Below are positions 1 to 5,653 of a DNA stretch of 8,641 nucleotides, one piece after another. The notes beneath the pieces are model-generated. The model was not told the origin of the DNA. It was given only the letters and a program-made list of their open reading frames with translations, and did no database searches. Position 1 is the first letter of the stretch. Each line of letters begins with the position of its first letter. Origin of the DNA: Acidobacteriota bacterium (lineage in GTDB: Bacteria; Acidobacteriota; Terriglobia; Acidiferrales; UBA7541). The position numbers and the translations under genes are program-made. Where the stretch lies: contig QHYP01000069.1 in assembly GCA_003224195.1 (NCBI GenBank), positions 17,681 through 26,321 of the forward strand, in the 5' to 3' direction.

Positions 1-699
1 CTCCAGCAACACCTTTCCGAAATCGTCGGCAAACCTTATTCCAGGCTGACGATTGATTTGTTTCTCGCCGAGCAGGTGCGTCCGATCTATCTCCAGCAGG
101 GGTATCTGAAGGCGCAGATCGGGCCGCCGGACATACGCCTCACAGGAAATCCCAATTTGCCGCTGCCTGATTCCCTACCCGTCTATATTCCGGTGGCGGC
201 CGGCGCGCAATACCACTGGAACGGCGCGCATTGGAGCGGCAACACGGTGATCACGGCGGCGGCCTTGACAGGAACTCTTGGGATGCACCTCGGGGGAATT
301 GCGAATGCACTGGAAATCGAGGCTGGCTTGGACCGCGCCCGCGATGAATACGGACGGCTCGGATATCTCGACGCAAAGCTCGAGCCGCGGCCGGTCTTCG
401 ATGACGCAGCGCAGAAAGTTGCATATCAGGTTTCGGTTCAGGAAGGACAGCAGTACCGTTGCGGCCAACTGGTGCTGACCGGTGTTTCGCTGGCTGCGGA
501 AAAACTGATTCGTGCCAAGTGGCCGGTGGCGAAGGGCGAGGTCTTTGATAAGCTAAAGTACGAAGACTTTCTGTTAAAGCTCGATAGACGCAGCTCGGAA
601 ATTTTTGGGGAGCTGCCGATCCACTACGACCAAGTGGGTCACTGGCTGCAAATCGACGCGCAGAAAGGCACCGTGGAGGTGTTGATCGATTTCAAGTGA
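1..699 (+). CDS. POTRA-repeat protein, C-terminal part (5' end outside window)
   Basis: The reading frame is open from base 1 to the TGA at 697-699, giving 232 visible residues. The TTG at 58 is only an internal codon, because the POTRA-like sequence continues upstream of it. Three successive POTRA-like units can be made out, at about residues 1-69, 70-148 and 151-232. Each has the alternation of strand, helices and strand, with 'GYLKAQI' and 'GYLDAKL' before the closing strands and 'LVLTG' opening the last unit. POTRA domains of the BamA/TamA/FhaC families act in the periplasm, binding unfolded outer-membrane or secreted proteins. In those families a 16-strand beta-barrel follows, but here the protein ends right after the last POTRA strand ('VEVLIDFK'). 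It is therefore either a POTRA-only periplasmic protein or one whose other domains lie upstream. The family assignment rests on fold pattern rather than a diagnostic motif, and the substrate is unknown. larE follows after 76 bp on the same strand. Confidence 0.72.
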   Translation, partial: LQQHLSEIVGKPYSRLTIDLFLAEQVRPIYLQQGYLKAQIGPPDIRLTGNPNLPLPDSLPVYIPVAAGAQYHWNGAHWSGNTVITAAALTGTLGMHLGGIANALEIEAGLDRARDEYGRLGYLDAKLEPRPVFDDAAQKVAYQVSVQEGQQYRCGQLVLTGVSLAAEKLIRAKWPVAKGEVFDKLKYEDFLLKLDRRSSEIFGELPIHYDQVGHWLQIDAQKGTVEVLIDFK

Positions 700-714
700 A
701 TCCCAAATCGATTG

Positions 715-728
715 CAACTGAAAAGTTG
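715..728 (+). other. small GAAA-loop hairpin downstream of the POTRA gene
   Basis: A perfect 5-bp stem (CAACT / AGTTG) closes a GAAA tetraloop, 16 bases after the stop codon of the POTRA gene. A second weak stem follows (TCCCG 731-735 with CGGGA 748-752, 12-base loop). Neither is followed by a run of T, so an intrinsic terminator is not supported. The hairpin might protect the 3' end of the upstream mRNA, or be chance. Confidence 0.25.
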
Positions 729-738
729 GTTCCCGGCC

Positions 739-766
739 TCGAGAAAGCGGGAGTGTGCGCTATACT
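739..766 (+). promoter_or_regulatory. candidate sigma70-type promoter of larE
   Basis: TATACT at 761-766 is a 5/6 match to the -10 consensus. With a 16-bp spacer, TCGAGA at 739-744 matches the -35 consensus at 4 of 6 positions. Transcription would begin near 773-775, that is 1-3 bases before the ATG at 776, giving an almost leaderless mRNA. This also argues against the GTG at 755 as start, because it would lie upstream of the transcription start. The -35 is weak, so the call is tentative. Confidence 0.35.
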
Positions 767-775
767 TTGCAGGTC

Positions 776-1630
776 ATGGACGCAGTGGTGCAGTTGAGGA
801 CAACCGATTCGTTGGCGCGGTCCGCGGAAAAAAAACAGGAGCGCCTTCTCGAGTCGCTCAGTCGCTGCGATTCGCTGCTCGTGGCGTTTTCGGGCGGCGC
901 GGACTCTGCCTATTTGGCCTGGGCGGCCAACCGCGCGCTTGGCTCCCGCGGGCTTGCAATCACGGCCCTTTCACCGAGCTTTTCCGCATACGATCGCGAA
1001 CGGGTCGAAGGATTTGTCCGCGCCGTTTCCATGTCGCACGAATTCGTCGAAACGCATGAGCTGGAAAACCCGGCGTATCAGGCGAACCAGCCGGACCGCT
1101 GCTACCACTGCAAAGAGGAGCTGTTTTCGGTCCTCGACCAGTTGGCACAGGAACGTGGCTTCGCGGCGGTCGCATACGGCGTGAACGCGGACGATACGCT
1201 CGATTTCCGGCCGGGACATCGCGCAGCGATGGAACACCGCGTGCTCGCTCCGCTGCTGGATGCCGGCTTGTCGAAGCCTGAGATTCGTTTGCTTTCAAAG
1301 ATGGCGGGCTTACCGACGTGGGACCGCCCTGCCTCCGCCTGCCTGGCCTCCCGACTGCCGTATGGAACGGAAGTGACCCATGAGAGATTGTCGTTGGTCG
1401 AGCGAGGTGAGGCTGCCCTTCGCGCGCTTGGCTTTCACCAGTTTCGGGTGAGGCTCCACGACCAACTTGCTCGCGTCGAAATCGCTCAAGAAGAATTGCC
1501 GAGGGCGCTCGCGCCCGAGATGGCCGCCGCGATCGCACGGGAATTGAAGTCGGCAGGCTTCACCTACGTGACGCTGGACCTGGAAGGCTACCGGCAGGGA
1601 TCCCTCAACGATTCTCTCCGCCGGAGCTGA
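776..1630 (+). CDS. larE: LarE, ATP-dependent sulfur transferase of nickel-pincer cofactor synthesis (three-cysteine type)
   Basis: This cytoplasmic PP-loop ATP pyrophosphatase has 284 residues from the ATG at 776. LarE adenylylates the carboxylate of pyridinium-3,5-dicarboxylate mononucleotide and replaces it with a thiocarboxylate, twice, making the ligand into which LarC inserts nickel. Visible motifs are the PP-loop SGGADS (residues 39-44), RCYHCK with C109 and C112, SACLASR with C189, the FRVRLH segment with R224 and R226, and the C-terminal 'YVTLDLEGYRQGSLND'. Length and order match the TIGR00268/LarE family. Aligned from memory to L. plantarum LarE, the sacrificial Cys176 falls on A188 and Trp97 on C109. 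The C109/C112/C189 set is the one linked to [4Fe-4S]-type LarE such as that of Thermotoga maritima. An upstream in-frame GTG at 755 would add seven residues, but ATG is preferred. There is no good Shine-Dalgarno, only CAGG two bases before the ATG. Its pathway partner larC is in the same window on the other strand. Confidence 0.92.
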   Translation: MDAVVQLRTTDSLARSAEKKQERLLESLSRCDSLLVAFSGGADSAYLAWAANRALGSRGLAITALSPSFSAYDRERVEGFVRAVSMSHEFVETHELENPAYQANQPDRCYHCKEELFSVLDQLAQERGFAAVAYGVNADDTLDFRPGHRAAMEHRVLAPLLDAGLSKPEIRLLSKMAGLPTWDRPASACLASRLPYGTEVTHERLSLVERGEAALRALGFHQFRVRLHDQLARVEIAQEELPRALAPEMAAAIARELKSAGFTYVTLDLEGYRQGSLNDSLRRS

Positions 1631-1662
1631 GCCATTGCATTTCGGTTTCACATGACTCTGCA

Positions 1663-1702
1663 ATCGCGGGAACGGAACATCCGAAGCGCGATCTGCGTAT
1701 AC
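1663..1702 (+). promoter_or_regulatory. candidate ECF-type promoter and inverted repeat upstream of the DUF4097 lipoprotein
   Basis: Two adjacent GGAAC boxes (1669-1673 and 1674-1678) resemble ECF-sigma -35 elements. A CGTAT at 1696-1700 lies 17 bp after the second and resembles the CGTA-type ECF -10. The implied start near 1706-1708 leaves a leader of about 40 bases before the lipoprotein ATG. The GGAAC boxes sit inside an inverted repeat, ATCGCG (1663-1668) and CGCGAT (1687-1692) with 18 bases between the arms, and GTATAC (1697-1702) is itself palindromic. The arrangement could be a promoter with an operator. The evidence is pattern only. Confidence 0.3.
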
Positions 1703-1738
1703 AGGAATGAAGGAACCAGCGGGGCCGACTTGTGGCCG

Positions 1739-1743
1739 GGAGG
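1739..1743 (+). promoter_or_regulatory. Shine-Dalgarno deciding the lipoprotein start
   Basis: GGAGG lies four bases before the ATG at 1748. It selects that codon over the in-frame ATG at 1652, which has no such site and would place an extra 32 residues before the signal peptide. Confidence 0.7.
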
Positions 1744-1747
1744 AACC

Positions 1748-2743
1748 ATGTTGCAATTTCGCCGAAGCGCCATCGTGATGGTTGCCGCGACCGCTCTGGT
1801 GAGCCTCACGGGATGCGGGGTTGTCGCGTCAGAACAAGGCAGTTTTGACCGCACGCTGACCGTCAGTGGACCAGCGCGGCTGGAACTCTCAAACGGCTCC
1901 GGCGCCGTTCAAATCACGGGCGGACAAAGCGGCAAAATACACGTCCACGCCGAAGTCAGGGTACAGGGATTGCTTTTCGGCAACCCGCAGGAGCGGCTGG
2001 CGGACATTATTTCCAATCCACCGATTGAACAGCGGGGCGACACGATCCGCATCGGGAAGGATGGTCCGCGGCTGCGCAACGTCTCCATCACCTACACAAT
2101 CGAGGTTCCCCGCGAGACAGAAGTGGAAGCGAGCGTCGGCTCCGGCTCGCAGGAACTCAGAGACGTGCGCGGACCGGTGAAGCTATCGAGTGGCTCCGGT
2201 TCAATTCACGCGCAAAAAATCGAGCGCTCGGCCACTTTTACGACAGGCAGCGGGAGCGTCGAGGCGGGAGATCTTGGCGATGACGTACGCGCATCCACGG
2301 GATCGGGCACGATCACGCTCTCCGGAGTAAAAGGCGAAGTGCGCAGCAGCACGGGCTCCGGCACGATTCATGTTTCGTCGTCGGGAGGCCGTGTCGAGGT
2401 CACAACGGGGAGCGGCTCGATCACTGTCACTGGCGCTTCCAACGACGTCAACGTGCGAACGGCATCCGGAACGATCAGAGTTGCGGGCAATCCCGCAGCG
2501 AGCAGCACTTGGGAGATGCATACGGCGTCGGGAAGCGTCGAACTGATCGTGCCGCCGACGGCTAACTTTCTGTTTTCCGCGAACGCGGTTTCCGGCGGAA
2601 TAAGCACGGACATTCCCATCGTCGTGGAAGAGCAGGGCCGCCACGAATTGAGGGCACGCCTGGGGAATGGCGGCGCGCGAGTGCAGGTGCGCACGGTCTC
2701 CGGGGGAATCCGACTTCGCGGCTCGAATTCTGCAGCGCTTTAG
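1748..2743 (+). CDS. DUF4097-type beta-solenoid lipoprotein
   Basis: The product has 331 residues from the ATG at 1748. Residues 1-22 form a lipoprotein signal peptide: a basic start (FRR), a hydrophobic core, then the lipobox L20-T-G-C23, with Cys23 the predicted lipidated residue. The mature part is rich in Gly, Ser, Thr and Val. It contains GSGS/GSGT/ASGT turns starting at residues 131, 149, 167, 185, 203, 221 and 239, exactly 18 apart, then ASGS at 260 and VSGG-type turns at 281 and 317. This is the stacked short-strand pattern of the DUF4097 ('putative adhesin') family, a single-stranded beta-helix. Family members are often found near sigma or anti-sigma and envelope-stress genes, but a biochemical function is not established. 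Residues 24-127 are less repetitive. Location is probably the periplasmic face of the outer or inner membrane; no Asp follows Cys23 (next residue Gly), so inner-membrane retention is not indicated. It lies downstream of larE with a 117-bp gap and its own candidate promoter. Confidence 0.85.
   Translation: MLQFRRSAIVMVAATALVSLTGCGVVASEQGSFDRTLTVSGPARLELSNGSGAVQITGGQSGKIHVHAEVRVQGLLFGNPQERLADIISNPPIEQRGDTIRIGKDGPRLRNVSITYTIEVPRETEVEASVGSGSQELRDVRGPVKLSSGSGSIHAQKIERSATFTTGSGSVEAGDLGDDVRASTGSGTITLSGVKGEVRSSTGSGTIHVSSSGGRVEVTTGSGSITVTGASNDVNVRTASGTIRVAGNPAASSTWEMHTASGSVELIVPPTANFLFSANAVSGGISTDIPIVVEEQGRHELRARLGNGGARVQVRTVSGGIRLRGSNSAAL
2138..2515 (+). repeat. seven in-frame 54-bp (18-residue) coding repeats
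   Basis: Seven consecutive units of 18 codons each begin with a G/A-S-G-S/T turn (residues 131-256 of the lipoprotein). Hydrophobic V or I residues recur at fixed positions around each turn. The DNA copies have diverged: the turn codons vary (ggctccggc, ggcagcggg, ggatcgggc), so the repeat is conserved at protein level rather than being a recent tandem duplication. Confidence 0.8.
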
Positions 2744-2761
2744 TCCACGTCTGGCATTGCT

Positions 2762-3718
2762 CTAATACTCGGCGGCCGACAAGTTGCGTTTTGCACCCTT
2801 GTGGGTTCGATTGACTGCGGCCGCATCTCGCGCGGCGAGGATGGTGTTCACGTGAATAAGGACGGTGTCTTCGACGCACCGCGCGTAGCCGCCAGCAAGG
2901 GTGACAGCGACCGGGATGTCCCGGCGGCGGGCCTCATCAAATACCAGCCGGTCGCGCCGTCGTAAGCCCTCTTTCGTCAGCGCGAGGCCGCCAAGCTGAT
3001 CCTCGCAATACGGATCGGCGCCGCCGACGTAGAACACGATTCCCGGATGGAATTCATCGAGCGAACGCTGCACCGCGGGTCCTAATGCGGATAGGTATTC
3101 ATCGTCGTGCGCGCGGTCGGGCATGTTGAGATCGAGATCCGACGGAGGCTTATACGCCGGATAGTTATTCTCTTGATGGATCGACAGAGTGAAGACGGTG
3201 TCGTCTTTCCTAAAGATAGCCGCCGTGCCGTTTCCGTGATGAACGTCCGTGTCGATCACCATGGCTCTCCGGATGGCTCCATCCGCCTGCAAGCGCCGAA
3301 TGGCGATGGCCACGTCGTGAATCGCGCAGAAGCCTTCGCCGTGGCCCGGATGGGCATGATGGAACCCGCCGCCAATGCTTGCCGCGAAGCCATCGGCAAG
3401 AGCCCGCTGGCCGGCAAGGATCGTTCCGCCGGCGGCGAGCCAGAAAGCCTGCACCGTCTCCGGCGAATATGGAATTTCGAGCTTCATGACATCGAGCGGA
3501 GTGAGCGAACCGGTCTTTAGCTTGCGCACCCAATCGATGGTATGGATGCGAAGCACATCTTCGTCGGAGGCGGGCCCAGGCGTGAGGAAATCCTCGGGTC
3601 CAGCCACCCGCTCGCGCAGGAGATATTCGGCGATGAGCCGGAACTTCTTCGATGGAAAAACGTGCGCGCCGAGATTCAGGTCGTAGCGGTCGTGATAGAT
3701 AAGTTTGAAGGGGAGCAT
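2762..3718 (-). CDS. Histone-deacetylase-family protein, class IV (HDAC11)-like
   Basis: This is a zinc hydrolase of the arginase/deacetylase fold, 318 residues from the ATG at 3716-3718. Visible landmarks are GGGFHHAHPGHGEGF with the tandem catalytic H120-H121, DTDVHHGNG with zinc ligands D158 and H160, GGAD with the third ligand D235, and LAGGY with the transition-state Tyr278. The full active site is therefore present. Overall sequence resembles the class IV branch (AGGTI...GGGFHH...DDEYL...GGLALT), whose human member HDAC11 removes long acyl groups. Bacterial substrates could be acetylated or acylated proteins, polyamines or other small amides. An in-frame ATG at 3791-3793 would add 25 residues and overlap the upstream gene by 53 bp. 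The shorter form begins where the family begins (FKLIYHDRY) and leaves a 22-bp gap, so it is preferred, although its Shine-Dalgarno is poor. It is the last gene of the - strand operon and converges on the lipoprotein gene with 18 bp between stop codons. Confidence 0.88.
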   Translation of the reverse strand: MLPFKLIYHDRYDLNLGAHVFPSKKFRLIAEYLLRERVAGPEDFLTPGPASDEDVLRIHTIDWVRKLKTGSLTPLDVMKLEIPYSPETVQAFWLAAGGTILAGQRALADGFAASIGGGFHHAHPGHGEGFCAIHDVAIAIRRLQADGAIRRAMVIDTDVHHGNGTAAIFRKDDTVFTLSIHQENNYPAYKPPSDLDLNMPDRAHDDEYLSALGPAVQRSLDEFHPGIVFYVGGADPYCEDQLGGLALTKEGLRRRDRLVFDEARRRDIPVAVTLAGGYARCVEDTVLIHVNTILAARDAAAVNRTHKGAKRNLSAAEY

Positions 3719-3740
3719 CAAACTTGAGGGCTGGGAGCGG

Positions 3741-4715
3741 TCAGTTTTCGCGCTCAAGAATGAAGTCCGGTAACGTAAGCAGCGCGCGGGCAAATTCCGA
3801 GTCTACCCTTCCGTCGATGGACGTTTTTGCTCTGTCCGCGTAATCGAGCGCCAGGAGCCGCACGCGTTCGAGCGCGCCCGAATCGCGCACAAGCGCCACA
3901 ATCGCTTCCGGCCGAACGCTTTGAAATTCCTTTTCCGCCAGAACGCGTTGGACCAGTTCGCGGGCCTCACGGTGACCATTCTGGATGGCGTAAATGAGAG
4001 GCAGCGTGACCTTGCCCTCTTTCAAATCGCTTAGCACCGGCTTGCCGAGCTGTTCAGCCGAAGCAGTGAAATCAAGCAAATCGTCCACAAGTTGGAACGC
4101 GAGACCCGCACAGCGGCCGTACTCCGCCAGCGCTTTTTCCTCCGTGTCGCTGATCCCGCCGAGAATACCGCCGAGGCGAGCGCAACCGCTGAACAGGCAC
4201 GCCGTCTTGCAGGTTGCCAGTTGGAGCGCATCGTCTTCGGTAACGTCCAGCTTGCCGAGCTTCGCGAGTTGGATGAGTTCGCCCTCCACCATTTTTTTCG
4301 TGAGCTCGATGAGAACATCCAGGGTGCGGAAGTTGCGCTGTTCCAGCGCAATCTGGAACGCCAGCATGTAGAGCCAATCGCCGGCGAGAACGCTGCGATG
4401 ATTGCCCCATCGCGAATTCGCGGAGGGCCGGCCGCGGCGCTTGTCGGCGCTATCGATGACGTCGTCGTGGATCAGCGTGGCGCTGTGGATCAGCTCGACG
4501 ACGGCGGCAAGCCGGACGGCGCTTTCGCCCCGATAGCCGGCGTAGCGTGCGGAAAGCAGGAGAAGAGCCGGCCGCAAGCGCTTTCCACCGCCTCCCAGCA
4601 GATAACTGCAAATCTCCGAGACCGGCTCGAAGGCGGCAGTACTCTCGCTGGCCAATTCGCGCTCGACGAGGGCGAGGTCGTCACGCACAAGGTCGAAAAC
4701 TTCTTTTGCGGTCAA
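3741..4715 (-). CDS. Long-chain trans-polyprenyl diphosphate synthase
   Basis: The product has 324 residues, the usual length for octaprenyl/heptaprenyl-type synthases. It condenses isopentenyl diphosphate onto an allylic diphosphate to make the side chain of menaquinone or ubiquinone. Visible motifs are GGGGKRLRP (41-49, diphosphate binding), the first aspartate-rich motif HDDVID (D84, D85, D88), the GDWL segment (112-115) and the second aspartate-rich motif DDLLD (211-215). Residue -5 relative to the first Asp is Ala79, small rather than Phe or Tyr, which points to a long product rather than farnesyl diphosphate; exact chain length cannot be read. The start is unusual. No ATG or GTG lies between the in-frame stop at 4740-4742 and the conserved region. 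TTG at 4713-4715 is called, CTG at 4716-4718 is possible, and the strong Shine-Dalgarno at 4730-4735 is 14 bases from the TTG. It lies 24 bp after tatD and 22 bp before the HDAC-like gene, so all three are probably cotranscribed. Confidence 0.92.
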   Translation of the reverse strand: MTAKEVFDLVRDDLALVERELASESTAAFEPVSEICSYLLGGGGKRLRPALLLLSARYAGYRGESAVRLAAVVELIHSATLIHDDVIDSADKRRGRPSANSRWGNHRSVLAGDWLYMLAFQIALEQRNFRTLDVLIELTKKMVEGELIQLAKLGKLDVTEDDALQLATCKTACLFSGCARLGGILGGISDTEEKALAEYGRCAGLAFQLVDDLLDFTASAEQLGKPVLSDLKEGKVTLPLIYAIQNGHREARELVQRVLAEKEFQSVRPEAIVALVRDSGALERVRLLALDYADRAKTSIDGRVDSEFARALLTLPDFILEREN

Positions 4716-4727
4716 CAGGGCGATGGG

Positions 4728-4735
4728 CCCCTCCT
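4728..4735 (-). promoter_or_regulatory. strong Shine-Dalgarno before the prenyl synthase, oddly spaced
   Basis: On the - strand, AGGAGGGG lies just after the tatD stop codon. From the AGGAGG core the distance is 14 bases to TTG (4715), 11 to CTG (4718) and 5 to an in-frame ATC (4724). The site is strong, but none of the usual start codons is at the normal 5-9 base distance. Confidence 0.6.
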
Positions 4736-4739
4736 GCCC

Positions 4740-5570
4740 TCAGTTCGAAGCGCGGCGCTCTTCCGCCGCCAGATGCGCCGAGGACGACGCTGGCGCTAGC
4801 CGGAAGAAACGGCGGAAATTCTCCGCGGTCGCTCCGGCAAAATCTTCCGCGGATAAGTTTCTCACACTCGCCAGCGCGTGCGCTACTTCGGCAACGAAAG
4901 CGGGCTCATTGCGCTTGCCGCGACGCGATTGCGGCGCAAGGTACGGAGCGTCCGTCTCGATCAACAAATTCGCTAAGGGCAGCTCGGCCGCGACGTTCCG
5001 CAAATTCTGCGCTTTCGGATAGGTTGAATTTCCCGCGAAGGACACCAGAAAGCCCATCTCGAGCCCGCGGCGCGCCTCTTCGAGCGTGCCGCTGAAACAA
5101 TGAAAAATCCCACCAAGTCCTGACGAGCGCCAGTTCTCCTCCAGAAGCGCGAGGCAGTCGGGCCAGGCCTCGCGGCAATGGATAATGACGGGGAGCTTGG
5201 ATTGCCGCGCGAGCGCGAGTTGTTCCCTGAAAATGCGTTGCTGCGTCTCCGGGGGAGAAAAATTGTAGTGATAGTCGAGACCGATTTCGCCCCAGGCGAT
5301 CACCTTGGGATGGCGAGCGAGCTGAGTTAGGCGATCGAGATGCTCGGTAGTGGCTTCCTTCGCTTCGTGCGGGTGAATGCCAATTGACGTATAGATCCAG
5401 CCGTGTTGCTCGGCGTAGGGCAACGCCGCGTCCAACTTTTCCGGGCCGGGGCCGGTGCCGATTGCGAGGAGAGTTTTGACGCCTGCCGCGCGCGCGCGGG
5501 CCAACATCTCCGCGCGGTCCTCGTCGAATTGTGGAAAGTCGATGTGCGCGTGAGAGTCGATGAGGTCCAT
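4740..5570 (-). CDS. TatD-family metal-dependent hydrolase / deoxyribonuclease
   Basis: This is an amidohydrolase-fold protein of 276 residues starting at the ATG at 5568-5570. The full metal-ligand set of the family is visible: SHAH (H7, H9), GEIGLDYH (E95), IIHCRE (H131), IFHCFSG (H157) and ETDAPYL (D207). TatD and YcfH-type enzymes are cytoplasmic 3'-5' exonucleases acting on DNA or RNA, and some act in D-amino-acid quality control. The YcfH subgroup is often next to metG, as here, which favours the YcfH/TatD-nuclease assignment. The last 19 or so residues (Ala/Ser/Glu rich) extend past the catalytic domain and look disordered. No clear Shine-Dalgarno precedes the ATG. The gene is 83 bp downstream of metG, and that gap carries a hairpin and heptamer repeats. 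Confidence 0.92.
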   Translation of the reverse strand: MDLIDSHAHIDFPQFDEDRAEMLARARAAGVKTLLAIGTGPGPEKLDAALPYAEQHGWIYTSIGIHPHEAKEATTEHLDRLTQLARHPKVIAWGEIGLDYHYNFSPPETQQRIFREQLALARQSKLPVIIHCREAWPDCLALLEENWRSSGLGGIFHCFSGTLEEARRGLEMGFLVSFAGNSTYPKAQNLRNVAAELPLANLLIETDAPYLAPQSRRGKRNEPAFVAEVAHALASVRNLSAEDFAGATAENFRRFFRLAPASSSAHLAAEERRASN

Positions 5571-5576
5571 GGTGAA

Positions 5577-5637
5577 AGTGGCCAGTGGTCAGCCGTAGGC
5601 GCGCAGCATCGGTCCCGATCCTCTCGGGATGCTGACC
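5577..5637. repeat. intergenic hairpin plus tandem heptamers between metG and tatD
   Basis: On the + strand, AGTGGCC (5577-5583) and AGTGGTC (5584-5590) are tandem copies of the heptamer AGTGGYC. Next to them is a perfect inverted repeat, TCCCGA (5613-5618) and TCGGGA (5624-5629), with a 5-base loop. It can be extended by CAGCA (5604-5608) with TGCTG (5630-5634) across a 4-base bulge. An outer inverted repeat GGTCAGC (5587-5593) and GCTGACC (5631-5637) encloses it. No T-run follows on either strand, so it does not look like an intrinsic terminator. It may be a dispersed REP-like element or an mRNA processing or stability structure within the operon. Confidence 0.6.
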
Positions 5638-5653
5638 TCTACAAGCAAGCCGC

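Noticed and set aside
755..775. GTG at 755 as the larE start
   Set aside because: It lies upstream of the transcription start predicted from the TATACT box, adds seven non-conserved residues, and has no Shine-Dalgarno.
960..1538. 192-residue open frame on the - strand opposite larE
   Set aside because: It is entirely antisense to a well-supported gene, has low-complexity Arg/Pro/Ser composition and no domain; it is typical of GC-rich codon bias.
1652..1747. N-terminal extension of the lipoprotein from the ATG at 1652
   Set aside because: It would bury the signal peptide and lipobox 32 residues inside the protein, and it covers the candidate promoter. The ATG at 1748 has a good Shine-Dalgarno.
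2744..2761. Terminator between the convergent lipoprotein and HDAC-like genes
   Set aside because: The 18-bp gap has no inverted repeat and no T-run on either strand.
3719..3793. 25-residue N-terminal extension of the HDAC-like protein
   Set aside because: It overlaps the end of the prenyl synthase gene and precedes the conserved family start; there is no supporting ribosome-binding site.
4092..4799. 235-residue open frame on the + strand across the prenyl synthase and the end of tatD
   Set aside because: It lies opposite two genes with intact motifs, its translation shows no family features, and its ends match nothing in the layout.
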